64,000 nt of DNA from Maylandia zebra (lineage: Eukaryota > Chordata > Actinopteri > Cichliformes > Cichlidae): assembly GCF_041146795.1 (NCBI RefSeq), contig NC_135185.1, positions 28,579,529 to 28,643,528 on the forward strand, written 5' to 3'. The notes beneath the pieces were generated by a model. It saw only the letters and a list, made by a program, of their open reading frames with translations, made no database searches and was not told the origin of the DNA. Both the position numbers and the translations under genes were made by a program. Below, piece after piece: positions 49,301 to 58,592 of the stretch. Within the stretch, counting starts at the first letter, position 1; every line of letters starts with the position of its first letter.

Positions 49301-52300
49301 TGGCTGTTGGGTAAGCAGAATGGGATGTCCACAAGGAACTCCAGAAACTGGGCTAAATATGAAACCACAGTGACCACTGCTCACCAGTCTGCAGCAAATA
49401 TGCAGAACTGGCTGTGCAAAGACTAACCCCAGACACAAGCACAGCGAGAGCATGGAGCAATTATTACAGAATAAATAAGCAGCTATGGTTCCCTCTGATA
49501 AGAATATATATGAAGTGTAATAAAATTTTAAATGTTGGAGGCATATTGACAAGAAAACGAAATCAAATGAATTAAAGGTACAAACAAGGATTATGTAAAT
49601 ACTTTACATGTAATTACACATTTGTTACAAAAGACATAATAAAGATTAAAATTGAAAACTAAAAAAAGAAGCAAAGTTGTAAAAATGCACTCTTGACCAG
49701 CATAAACTCAAAGATATATACTACTATCAATATTTGCATTGTACATAAACATTGCGATGAAAATCATCATATCACAGACCACAAGCTGACATCTTCAAAT
49801 GACATAAACCCAGTGTTTTATTTAAAAAGCAACAATTCAGAATTAATATTTATCTAATTATCTGAAAATTTATCAGATTTTTTTTTGCTTCTATTAATCG
49901 TTTCAACTCTTCTTCCTAGAAGCCATTTAATAATTCAATAAATGTATTAGTAACAACTGTGTTAATGGGAATGAAAACTTGTGTTAGGTTTTGGTCTTTT
50001 AAAAAGCCAGAATGTGAAGCGTCACAAGTCTGATGACTGTGCCTTTTCCCACTTTCCAAACAGATGCGTCTGTTAGTTTGTGTGTCATCGCCACCTCTTC
50101 ATACATGAACATTTCTTTTCAAATCAAATTCAAATGATGCATTTCAAGAAGGGCCCACACGGCCGGCAACAAAGAGAGAACAAAGGGAAAGCAAAAAATC
50201 TGTTTCTTTGTCGAAACCGTCAGCTGTCAGCGCGCCTCGCTGTCTTTCTGATGGTGTAAATAAACTTTTTCAGAGTATCTCATATGATGGTTTGACAGTG
50301 ATTTATGAGCATGATAAATACTTGCCTGCCTTGACGTGTTTCATTTACATGTTAATAATTTTACAGCATTGTTCTTTATATTAAAAATGCATAGTTTCGA
50401 GAGATTTGATCTCATGCAAGCTTTGTTTACTGTTATATAAAATTCCCTCTGAGTTTTTATGCAGGAATGTTGACTCAAACATTGGAGCAGCTCTCCCCAG
50501 CCCAACAACAAATACCTGCTGAAAATTAATTTTTATCGGTTAGCTTCTTTAATCTTCCTCCTATTAGTTTGGGCCATAGTTCAGATCTAATGTGTGTATG
50601 ATGGAATAATTGCAAAATGACATTGCTGACTGTGTCTTTATATGTGTGTGTACTTATCTTTAATTTGTGGTTTTAGTCAAACTGTTACGTTTTTTTAAAG
50701 TGTTGTACAAATGAAATTATTATTGTCAGTATTATGACTATTACTGTTGTTGTTAAATAACACTAGTAGTTATTAGAAATATGATGTAATTAATCAAATC
50801 TGCCAAGAGGAAACCTCATTGGCTGATGTTTGATGTGTTGCGAGCTAAAAGCCAATCTGTTTCCATGCTAAAGATTAAGCAGCAGCACACTATAAACAAA
50901 AGTTATCACCTGCTTCGTTCAGATAAAGAGGAGTGCAGTATGAGCTATCTACACATTAAAATGTCCTGTGGGGAGAGGGGCAAAATTAGTAGCGTGCTGC
51001 AAAATGGGGTGCGTGCACTGGGCTCGGTGCGACCTGTGAGCCCCGTCACACTGACAGATGAGGTGGTGTGAAGCTGAAGGTCAGCTCCTGAATGCCTGAT
51101 GGAATACCAGCACAGAGAGGAACACAGGTTACAGAGGAAATGCCCAGGTTTAGCCGCCTGTCTTTTGTAATCAGTCACTGTGCAACTTGATGAGCGAGAG
51201 GTGAGGAAACACTCGCCAACATTGGTCTTGGCTTTGTTTTCTGCAATGTGCAATGTAGCACACTCTTATTAATCCTTCTCCAAGCTTAGCTTTTTGATCT
51301 ACAACTCTTCTCCACACTAAATATAACTTGAGTTACAAAACACACCAGGTAGGAGAGCTCTTTATAGATATTTGGGTTGCTAACTAGCTGCATAAAAACC
51401 AGCTCAACCAGTTTAAGGATCTACAAAGTATGTAGAAAGCCTAACCTGTCAATACTGCAGTATTATGTCCTTCCAACCCATGCGTACTTCTTAGCAGGAC
51501 ATCCATCTTTACACATTCATCTTGTCCAGGAACTAATGCATTGAGTTTGACTAAGAAGGGATTGTGTGGCAGGGGCAAAAAAAGTCCTGCTCTGTGTGAC
51601 TTATCTTAGAGGTACAGAGCAGCTATGGAAATATCAATAGCTCTGCTTCAGTCAAAGGAACAAGCTGATTCAACATTTTTCTATCTCCAGGAGAGCATAG
51701 TTCAGTGATAAACCACTTACTGTTGATGGAAATGACAATGCAATGTGGTGTTTGACAATAAATGCCAAAATATGGGGGATGGAAACAGATTTTAATTAGT
51801 ACAGAAATATTTTCTCTTAGAACAAATTAAACAACTATTGGCTAGCAAAGTGCCTCTTCAGCACCATGTGCCAAAGTCATCTGAACTTTCTTTCTTTATT
51901 ACTGTTGCCTTTTCATGCTGATTGGCACAACTGTAGAAGCTTTTAGCGCCTCTCCCCACTCCTTTGAGGCAGAACTGGTCATTTAAATCCCACAGACTCA
52001 TGCGTAATTCTTTTCAATCCTACCATAGCTGTGATTTGGCAGAAAAGGCACTGATGCAATAGCTCAGCACTTTAGAGGCAGTAGTCGTTTACGAATGTAA
52101 CAATACTCTGGTGAACCCCAACACTTTGGCCTGACCCCAGATCACCGAAATGCTGCGACAGCAAATACAGTTTGACTCAGGAACAGGGAATGACGCAGGT
52201 GTGTGTATGTGGTCCAGAACAGGTGGACAAAGTGTAATCAGAGGCCTTTTATCTAAGCCTTGTGTGACACTACTGTTGCAAAAGCTCTTATTATAATTAC

Positions 52301-54557
52301 CCAATGATGATGTGATTCAGCAGTTTTCTATTATCAAGAAGGCTGACTTATACTCTACTTATGCTCCCAATTGGAAATACGTGTTGCCAAACCTTTTAAA
52401 GGTTTCGGATGCAAAACGCATTTTTCATGTATTAAACACTTTTTTTATTGCCAATGTGTGAATGAACTGTAGAAACTCCCTTCCTCCAAGGCTAAAAAAA
52501 TCCCTTTACATTGAACATGAATTGATTACGTTTTATTTATTTTCAGCGATGCCCAGGAAACCCTGTCTCCAGCCACCTCCTCAGTTCTTCTGGGGGAACA
52601 CTGAAGTGCTTCTAAAACAGCCAAGAGATGTCTCCAACATGTCCTTGCTCTGCCCCTGGACCCCTTCTTTATGGGATCGGAACAACTCACTTAGGAGGTG
52701 CCCAGAACGCATCTTAAGCCATAGGTTAGCTAGGAAAATAGATTGGCACTTAAATCGACAGCTCAGCTCACTCTTTACCATAACAGGCTGGCACCACTCC
52801 ATCTGTTAATCTCCCTGAACTATGTTGCTCTGCTCACATTGTTGCTAGCCAATCGAATCATAATGTAGGGCAAGTCCACAACAGTCCCAGTTTCTCCTAC
52901 GGCCTCTTGGGAAAGTTAATTGCCCACCCATGGTCCATGCTCTATAGTTTGGCTCAAGCTCGGTTAGCTTGCCTTGTGAGTGATCACAACTGCTTAGCTA
53001 TGCAGCATATCTTGTAATCACCGCTGTTTCGTCTGATGATTCCTTGAGTGTGGAGTTCAAACACACAGTGACCTATCAGCTGACTTACCTCTTATCACAG
53101 GTATCATAATAACAAGGGTTTTTCTGAACATTATCATCGAGGAACTTTCAGTAAAGCCAAGCATGCCAAGAAATAACAGTTACCTCCACCAGTCAACAGC
53201 TTGTTTAAGAGGCTTAATAATCTTTAAAGACTTACAATGTACAGCAGCTATGACACAGGTTTAACCTTTTAAGTGCAAGCCTTAAGTCAATATACTGACA
53301 CAAACACACTGCTATAAAGTTAACAAGAATTTTCAATCCAGAGAAATGTTCACGTTCACTCATCCTAAAAGGTGCTGCAGTTGGCATATACTGAACTGTT
53401 CATTTAACAAGGCAACCAAGCCTTTAATACTTCCTCTGCTGTGTCAGGCATGTTTCCACACTTTGAGCTTGATTTAAGGAATCACAGCACATCCATTACT
53501 AGCGCACCCAAAAAGTGACGATTTTGCTGACAAATGTGTTTCCCGGGCAGGATTTGATTGTTTTGCCTTTTTTCAGACTGTATTCACAAATGGTATACAG
53601 AGCTGAGACAATCAATATTTTAAATAAACTGCATGAGAAAAATAGCTGGTAGGTATTTTGGTGGTCTTTAAGGCTTCAAATACAAAACAATGTTTTCTTA
53701 AAGTCCACCTTATCAATTGTAACAAAGTGTCTTTGTCCTGCCTGATATAAATAAAATATATTTGGACTTTGAACTGATACTACAACAAAACCATATTAAT
53801 ATGTCACCTTCTACTTTAAAAAAGGTTTGGATCTTGGAAAACGTCGACCAGAATAACAAATTCAGGTAAACTGTGCCATGTTTTATTTGTTCTTTGTTTG
53901 GAATAAACACATACTTTTATTTTAATCATGTTTTTTGCACTTTTTTTTATTTTTTAAAAAGGTGCTATTTTCTAGCATGTATATGCACCAAATGATAAAC
54001 CCGTTTATTAAAAAAATATCCAGCAGAATTAATAATGAAAACAAATAGTTTTTAAGGAAATTAAAAACATGAGCTTTTGTTATAAAAATATATTCTCCTT
54101 TTAAAATATTTCCTCTTATGTGGTAACGACTTGATAATGACACTACTTTTACAAGCAAAACGAATATTTTTTCAGCTGGTCTTCAGTGGTCTTGTGATTG
54201 TTATTAATCACTGATTTATTAAGGTATTTCAAACCTTTAAAATAACAAGACAGAATCACATGAACACTAATGTCAGCTGAAGACAGATGTAAGTAAATGA
54301 GTATTAGCCCAAATTGGCAGACTGTAGCATTGTTAGTCCTGACTGCAGCTTCAAAACAAAAGCATCAACAACAACAAAGGGGATAGCTGCTGATTAATAC
54401 AGTGTAACATCAGGAACACGGGCTAACGTTAGCAGATGTGCCGACAGTCTATGAAATGATCAGGCTAGCGAGCTCTATGCATAAAAAATGACTGACTGCA
54501 GGGGCTGACACAACAACTTACCTTGGGCTTATACAGCCACTTTCGAAAGCGGTTCAT
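28260..54557 (-). CDS. zfyve28: zfyve28 (LST2), FYVE-domain negative regulator of EGFR signalling
   Basis: Complete gene, 14 coding exons, 3003 coding bases, 1000 residues (the human protein is somewhat under 900). Family knowledge: LST-2/ZFYVE28 binds PI3P on early endosomes and promotes EGFR degradation; mono-ubiquitination at human Lys87 blocks this localisation. Seen: the conserved N-terminal region (residues 1-280, starting [12 protein letters not shown]), a long acidic and Ser-rich middle mostly in one 1485-nt exon (267-762), a conserved helical segment (about 825-887) and a C-terminal FYVE finger (about 923-1000) with [15 protein letters not shown] and VRVCTHC. Lys86 in DFCVKFPEE corresponds to human Lys87. 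Every intron phase matches its neighbour. The start is the first in-frame ATG, and it fits the family N-terminus. The gene is divergent from cfap99. Confidence 0.95.
28490..28593 (-). CDS. zfyve28: zfyve28 exon 13, FYVE first half
   Basis: Residues 923-957. Carries the WVPD motif, two CxxC-type pairs and the PI3P-binding [11 protein letters not shown]. Confidence 0.96.
28728..28832 (-). CDS. zfyve28: zfyve28 exon 12
   Basis: Residues 888-923, with [20 protein letters not shown]. The CxxC here precedes the FYVE finger. Confidence 0.95.
29300..29932 (+). mobile_element. 3' end of an L2-like LINE in zfyve28 intron 11
   Basis: Begins in the last RT-ORF codons ([20 protein letters not shown], Tyr, stop, ending near 29433), followed by an AT-rich 3' UTR and a tail of four TTTGAA-type units at 29908-29930. 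Lies antisense to zfyve28. It has a different tail from the LINE at 23.3 kb, so it belongs to a separate family. Confidence 0.75.
30717..30833 (-). CDS. zfyve28: zfyve28 exon 11
   Basis: Residues 849-888, with [20 protein letters not shown] and FEVMATK, nearly identical to the human sequence as I recall it. Confidence 0.95.
30923..31086 (-). CDS. zfyve28: zfyve28 exon 10
   Basis: Residues 794-849. The conserved part is [20 protein letters not shown] followed by VCISG, matching the human segment before the FYVE region. The acceptor is CGCTCCCTTCAG. Confidence 0.92.
31087..31790 (-). other. zfyve28 intron 9
   Basis: About 700 bases, nothing recognised. Confidence 0.7.
31791..31886 (-). CDS. 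zfyve28: zfyve28 exon 9, Ser-rich
   Basis: Residues 762-794, with [20 protein letters not shown]. The acceptor TTTTTAG at 888-887 keeps the frame. A second AG 7 nt downstream would shift it. The Ser-rich content resembles the human protein at this place. Confidence 0.8.
32079..33563 (-). CDS. zfyve28: zfyve28 exon 8 (large central exon)
   Basis: Residues 267-762. Conserved islands ([80 protein letters not shown]) are separated by poorly conserved Glu-, Ser- and Pro-rich spacers. The acidic run [20 protein letters not shown] explains much of the length. Antisense open frames here are shadows. Confidence 0.95.
32536..32548 (+). promoter_or_regulatory. CTCF-like motif inside zfyve28 exon 8
   Basis: CCACCAGGGGGCC fits the CTCF core on the non-coding strand of this exon. 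It could be coincidental to the protein sequence. Confidence 0.3.
33653..33754 (-). CDS. zfyve28: zfyve28 exon 7
   Basis: Residues 233-267, with [20 protein letters not shown]. Ends in phase 2. Confidence 0.95.
33837..33926 (-). CDS. zfyve28: zfyve28 exon 6
   Basis: Residues 203-233, with [20 protein letters not shown], a conserved LST2 block. Confidence 0.95.
34027..34116 (-). CDS. zfyve28: zfyve28 exon 5
   Basis: Residues 173-203, with [20 protein letters not shown]. Completes the Ser codon split from exon 4. Confidence 0.93.
34251..34453 (-). CDS. zfyve28: zfyve28 exon 4
   Basis: Residues 106-173, including [20 protein letters not shown] and [14 protein letters not shown]. Ends in phase 2. 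Confidence 0.95.
34630..34767 (-). CDS. zfyve28: zfyve28 exon 3
   Basis: Residues 60-105, phase 0 on both sides. Holds [20 protein letters not shown] with Lys86, the equivalent of the human ubiquitination site. Confidence 0.95.
34768..36742 (-). other. zfyve28 intron 2
   Basis: About 2 kb with no repeat, RNA or exon I can name. Confidence 0.7.
36743..36883 (-). CDS. zfyve28: zfyve28 exon 2
   Basis: Residues 13-59, including [20 protein letters not shown]. The acceptor is TTTCTGTGCAG. The donor CAG|GTTGGC is weak, but frame and family alignment require it. Confidence 0.93.
37718..37785 (-). repeat. V-SINE-like 3' fragment
   Basis: CCATGCATTTTCTTAACAGC and TTCTTCAGGGTC are the reverse complement of the SINE 3' end. 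Confidence 0.5.
38510..38560 (-). repeat. LINE 3'-tail-like fragment
   Basis: GGAATAAGATTTATTGCCAA resembles the reverse complement of an L2-type 3' end (compare the TTTATTGCCA next to the LINE at 23.3 kb). Very short. Confidence 0.35.
39238..40112 (-). mobile_element. Degenerate Tc1/mariner element
   Basis: Inverted ends are visible: CTGTGCAAAAGTCTTGAGCCAC at the left and, in reverse complement, CTGTGGAAAAGTCTTGCGCCAC at the right. On the minus strand, remnants of a Tc1 transposase are readable: GSVMVW near 39630 and QYDNDPK near 39470. Several stops and shifts make it non-functional. It is shorter than a full Tc1 of about 1.3-1.6 kb, so it has an internal deletion. Confidence 0.8.
41960..41986. 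repeat. A-run and (TA)n left of the Rex6-like element
   Basis: Ten A followed by about nine TA units, directly before the LINE fragment. Confidence 0.95.
41988..43300 (+). mobile_element. R4/Dong-type (Rex6-like) LINE, 3' part
   Basis: 5'-truncated non-LTR element. Reading frame +3 from 41997 contains the end of RT and thumb ([20 protein letters not shown]), then a C-terminal finger and a restriction-like endonuclease. A short 3' UTR ends in a T run followed by (TA)n. The same TA sequence borders the left side, as expected for insertion into a TA microsatellite. Confidence 0.75.
41997..43237 (+). pseudogene. Rex6-like RT/endonuclease ORF with one nonsense codon
   Basis: One frame from 41997 to the TAG at 43235-43237, interrupted only by an in-frame TAG at 42428-42430 in a Gln-rich spot (YLRQ, stop, KPKKEEG). 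Domains in order: RT C-terminal/thumb, a C-x2-C-x7-H-x4-C finger ([18 protein letters not shown]), and a PD-D/E-K type nuclease with QPDIVVVDK and VIDVAVPND. This finger-plus-nuclease order is diagnostic of the R2/R4 group rather than L1/L2. Rex6 is the fish member. The family name is inferred from memory. Confidence 0.75.
43285..43329. repeat. T-run and (TA)n right of the Rex6-like element
   Basis: Sixteen T followed by about 14 TA units. Confidence 0.95.
44250..44410 (+). repeat. V-SINE-like fragment (3' half)
   Basis: AATTGGTGATTCTACATTAG, ACAACTGGGATAGGTTCCAG and CTCAATTGGATAAGTGGAAG follow the SINE order. Confidence 0.6.
47755..47945 (+). repeat. Unclassified repeat, copy A
   Basis: Contains TAGTGTTGATAAAGAACGGC, then CATCCTCTGCAGG and ACTTCATTCGCAGGT. 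A diverged copy lies 1 kb downstream. Confidence 0.35.
48201..48310 (+). mobile_element. Short Tc1 transposase remnant
   Basis: CTGCAGCAAGATAATGACCC translates as LQQDNDPKH, the Tc1 DDE-region motif, and TCTCCAGACTGAATCCCC is a shifted SPDLNP. Nothing else of the element is recognisable. Confidence 0.6.
48409..48465 (-). repeat. LINE 3'-tail-like fragment
   Basis: GATATATTTTATTTATCCCA resembles the reversed 3' end of common fish LINEs. Confidence 0.35.
48795..48965 (+). repeat. Unclassified repeat, copy B
   Basis: Same order as copy A: CAGTGTTGATAAAAAGTTGC, CATCCTCTGCTGG and GCTTCATTTACAGGT. Strongly diverged. Confidence 0.35.
54522..54557 (-). CDS. zfyve28: zfyve28 exon 1
   Basis: Encodes residues 1-12, [12 protein letters not shown], ending in phase 0 at a strong donor AAG|GTAAGT. 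Upstream sequence is 5' UTR and promoter. Confidence 0.93.
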
Positions 54558-55010
54558 CGTTACCTCGCCACCTTCCTTTGTCACCAACCCCTCCTCTCTT
54601 CTCCTGTACCTGTGTGTCTGACACTATCGGCGGCTGGCTGGCGGCTAAGCTAGCTAGCGCTTCTTGGGTCCAAATAGGAGGAAAAAAGACAATGTACGGC
54701 AAGTTGTCCTGAACGTTACACCGAGGCTCTGAAGGCGCACAAAGGAGGTATTGGGAAATAACCACTTATTTCCATTTTCCCTGAAGCCCGAGGTTAGCAA
54801 CCTGTCCCTCCACCTGCCCAGTCACTTTCCAAGTCCCCGACGATACAGACAACTGGAGCACCGAAGGCTCCGCTGTTCTCTGCCCCTCTAACGTTACTCG
54901 ATGACAGTCACGTTGACAACATTCACCTCCCACTTTCCCAGGAAGTGGTGCGTTCAAGTGCTCCTCCAAAAATAGCTTCTTTCTCCAAAAGAACTCGATA
55001 TAAACTATAG
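54558..55010 (-). promoter_or_regulatory. zfyve28: zfyve28 5' UTR and promoter region
   Basis: Richer in GC and CpG than its surroundings, with no ORF continuing from the ATG upstream. The transcription start probably lies within this stretch. No TATA box is obvious. Confidence 0.5.
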
Positions 55011-56560
55011 CACAATTCTACAATCCTCCTTCTTAGAACCTTACTGAGTTCCTTGGACTACCCCATTGTTCTGAATATGGGTTATTATTATTTTGGTTGG
55101 ATAAATACAGCATAATATCTCATCATTTGCAATTCATCCCAGGATGAATTAACCTCATTTTGAGACTAAGTAAGGGCCATATTATTTTTATTGCTTTAAT
55201 ATGTAAACCCTTCAAATTTAAAGATGGTTTACTTTCTTTTTCCTCATGTAATAAAACATAAGCAACAGATAAGAAAAGTTTACTAATGACAGTTGTTTTC
55301 TGTTACCTAAGAAACAAATTGGAATTTACTACATTAAAATAATTTTAGAATCTGGAGGAAGTGTGTCAAATTGACACTAACAGTATATTCCATAAATCAC
55401 AAAAAATGATTTATTTAACATTTTATTTAATAACATTTTTATCTTCTTAAAATGTTATGCAATAGCTTCGCTGGCCCAGCCCACTTGAGATGAAATAGGG
55501 TTTGACCCCCCCTTATCTAGATTATATCAATAGTGTATGCATATATTTAAGTATGAGTAGTGGAGGTTTTCAGTTTTTATAACTAAGTTGTGTGAGAAAA
55601 ACAATACAGTAGCCCAATGTTGTTTAATTTTAACTTTAAAATCAAATGTCAGGCAAATACAGGGAAATTTCATCAAATAAATGTATGATTTAGGATGTGT
55701 ACAGATGCCATTCTTTGCAGTAAAGACCATCCAAATGAGGAGCAGCAAATTAAGCACATTTTTTAGGTTTGTAAAAGAGATTAGAGAGAAAATATCAGTG
55801 GGGAAAACAATTTTCACTCAAAATACACTTCCAGGTTATTCCTTAGCTTTCGCCTGTATTACATGATTAACATCAGCAGTGTGTGTTTGTCCAGAAGCTA
55901 TTTTGGAGTCATTTCAACTTTCTGTTTTCTAATACATCACATATAGATTAATCATAACATTAGTTTGGTATTTCCTAATTTAAATTCAACAAATGACTTT
56001 GTTTTCACTCCGGTTAAGAAATATGATTATGATGATCAGGTTAAACCAGGAACTCAGATGCTCGATTCTGAGAATAAAAACCCAGTTTGCATGTGATTTA
56101 CCCAGTAATTAGCTTTTGTCCCTCAGATACCAACAACGTAAAATCCCTGGTAAGATAGGAAACAAATTTTTTTGTAAAATCATCATTTTTTAAAGCACAA
56201 GCCAACAACTTTCCTTCGGTTTTTAGAACGGGTTTCCATCTTGACCAGATGTTTTAACGTGTCAATTTATCGCTTTCTGTCTATTGTAGAATTTCCAAAA
56301 GCACATGAAGGCAGCAGGAGACCAGCACAGCCCCAGCAAGACGTCACAACACGCTACGTCATTATTATTGTTATGGACGCCAACAAAGGATGAGGAGGGC
56401 ACTCTGTTAATCTGTACGGATTAAAACTGTGAAATATTTAATATGTTAAACTGAACAATAATAAAACGCCTCTTTTGAATCTAAATAATTAATTTTTTTG
56501 CTGAAGCATTCCTCGTTTAACATTTCGAGCTGGGACGTATGTCTGTTTACGCCTGTTTTT
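55011..56560. promoter_or_regulatory. Divergent intergenic region zfyve28/cfap99
   Basis: About 1.5 kb, mostly AT-rich, with no gene seen. CRE-like GACGTCAC and TACGTCATT lie near 56340 and 56355. Confidence 0.45.
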
Positions 56561-56573
56561 GTTGCTAAGCAAC
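56561..56573. promoter_or_regulatory. cfap99: RFX X-box upstream of cfap99
   Basis: GTTGCTAAGCAAC is a perfect palindrome with both RFX half sites (GTTGCT and AGCAAC) separated by one base. RFX2/3 with FOXJ1 drive many motile-cilium genes through X-boxes close to the start. It is 193 bp before the chosen cfap99 ATG. Confidence 0.75.
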
Positions 56574-56765
56574 GACGCAACACAGCGACGGCTGGAGACT
56601 GTCTATGAGTCGAAGACAGCAAATGTTTTTTGTGAATTGATGTCTTTCATTAGCAGCCCGGTTGGCTTGTCTATCCCAGGGAGAACTGTTTGTTCTCTCA
56701 TCTCTCAATGCGTGAGCTTTGCTTATATAAACAGTTTATTTTTGGGCTTTTCTAGTGGATTTAAG

Positions 56766-56879
56766 ATGGCATCAAACTATGCATCACTTGTGAAGGAAGC
56801 CGTTCAGCTCCTCGACAAGTTTAGAGCTAGCAGACAGTGTTTGGATGACTTCACAGAAGATGCTATGAAGGATCTGCAG
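56766..56879 (+). CDS. cfap99: cfap99 exon 1
   Basis: Residues 1-38, donor CAG|GTATGT. A short out-of-frame upstream ORF (ATG at about 56605) precedes it if transcription starts near the X-box. Confidence 0.82.
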
Positions 56880-58497
56880 GTATGTCAGACTCAGATCAAT
56901 GTGAGTGGATGCATAGGCCTGCTTCTGATTAGTCTGTATTTCTTGTTTTGTCACAGGACATGGACATGCTGCAGAGGAAGTTCATTCTTGATGTTGTTTC
57001 CGGATGTGTTGAGCAAAAGAAGCTGCTGGATGTAGTCATCAATGCCTTCTTTGGCCAGCACGTAAAATCAGTGTCCAGAGGTGAACGTAGCCAGTTTGTT
57101 GGTGAGTAACTTCATTGCTACTCCTGATTTCAGCCTGAATAAAAGAACTGACACGTTTTAATGATCGTCTTGCTCCCCAGTTATCTGTTACCTGGCCACA
57201 TTTCTTCTTGATGACCTCGGGCTTCAGTGTTTTAGCAGCATTGTTAAATCTCTGGACATCAAGAAAATGCACATGGTAAGAAACACAAATTCTGGGTGCA
57301 GAAGAGGGAAATTAATCAGCAGCTTTCTTATGTTTCACTTTTCAAAATTAGTTTTTAGGTTTCTTCTTCTCAAACCTCACCACGTGGATACAGGATGAGT
57401 GGAACAACATCTATGATGCTGCCTTTGTGGAGAAACAGTGGATTGGGCCTCTACTCAGGTGAGAAAAGCATGATAAACAAAAATACTACTTAGGTAATAA
57501 CACTATAATAACTCAAAAAATGAATGGAAAACTTAAATCTACACATTGTGTAATTCACTGACAACAAAAAGACATGACAGCAGTCAGTAGCAAACAAAAT
57601 TTTTAATCCTTTGAGGGCTGTATTCAGTGATTGATTTGACGCTGAAGTCACATGAAGTTCGGCACAGCGTCTGTAGACTCTTTCATTCCTGTCACATAGG
57701 CTCAGTGTGAACATGCAAGAGAATAGGGAACTAAGGGGTGTTCATGCCATTGATCATTGAGTCTGTTTCCTCACAGTCTGGTCAGAAATGTGCACAAGTA
57801 TTCCAGTGGAGGTTGTTTTGTGAGCAGAGCATTTCAAATTCAGACAACCCAAATGTTTGCGTGTGTGTCCTTTAGGTGGCGCCCTGAGATAGATATTCTC
57901 ATGGACCAGCTTGCAGTCAAGATCTCTCAAGGGAATCTGCTCAAGAAAGCTGCAACCAAAACCACTGAGCCCCAGGAGTTCGCCCTCACCGAACCTAAAC
58001 CACGGCCTCTACCCATGCCCGAGCTCATCCCACAGCAGAAGAAATGCAAACCAGTCAGTATCAGTTACAAAAAGTCCTTTAATTTGAGAATTTTTCATGT
58101 CCTCAATCCTTAAAGAGAATGTAAGCTGTAAACTGTGTAGAGGCTGGTGCGTCACTCTTGTTTGTCATGCAGGTACCAAGCAGCACCTACAAGGCTCCAA
58201 AGGAGAAGCAGATAATCGAGGAGAATAAACAGAAGAACCATCAAAAGGCTCAGGTACAATGAATCTAATACAAAAGAAGATATGTTTAACAGTTAAACGG
58301 CAGCTGGCACATTTAAGTTCAATAATAGTAGATATTATCAAAAAATTTTATATTTTTAAATTCAATTACATATACTGCCATTAAAAAGTTCGCTTATCTG
58401 TTTTCCACCAAAGGAGCTTCTGTATGAAGCGAATATCAAACAGTTCAGATGTGGAAATCCACAGAAGTCTGAGCACACAAAGGTGTGTATGTGTGTG

Positions 58498-58592
<95 letters not shown>

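Larger units (their letters stand above)
36884..54521 (-). other. zfyve28 intron 1 (17.6 kb)
   Basis: Noncoding. Holds SINE fragments (37.7 and 44.3 kb), LINE-tail fragments (38.5 and 48.4 kb), Tc1 remnants (39.2-40.1 and 48.2 kb) and a Rex6-like LINE end (42.0-43.3 kb). The stretches 44.5-47.7 and 49.3-54.4 kb show nothing I can name. 50.1-50.6 kb is a complex, AT-rich segment that might be regulatory (guess). Confidence 0.8.

Noticed and set aside
56559..56765. N-terminal extension of cfap99 beginning at 56559
   Set aside because: The frame begins with TTG, not ATG, and overlaps the X-box. The ATG at 56640 is possible but the extension does not look conserved.
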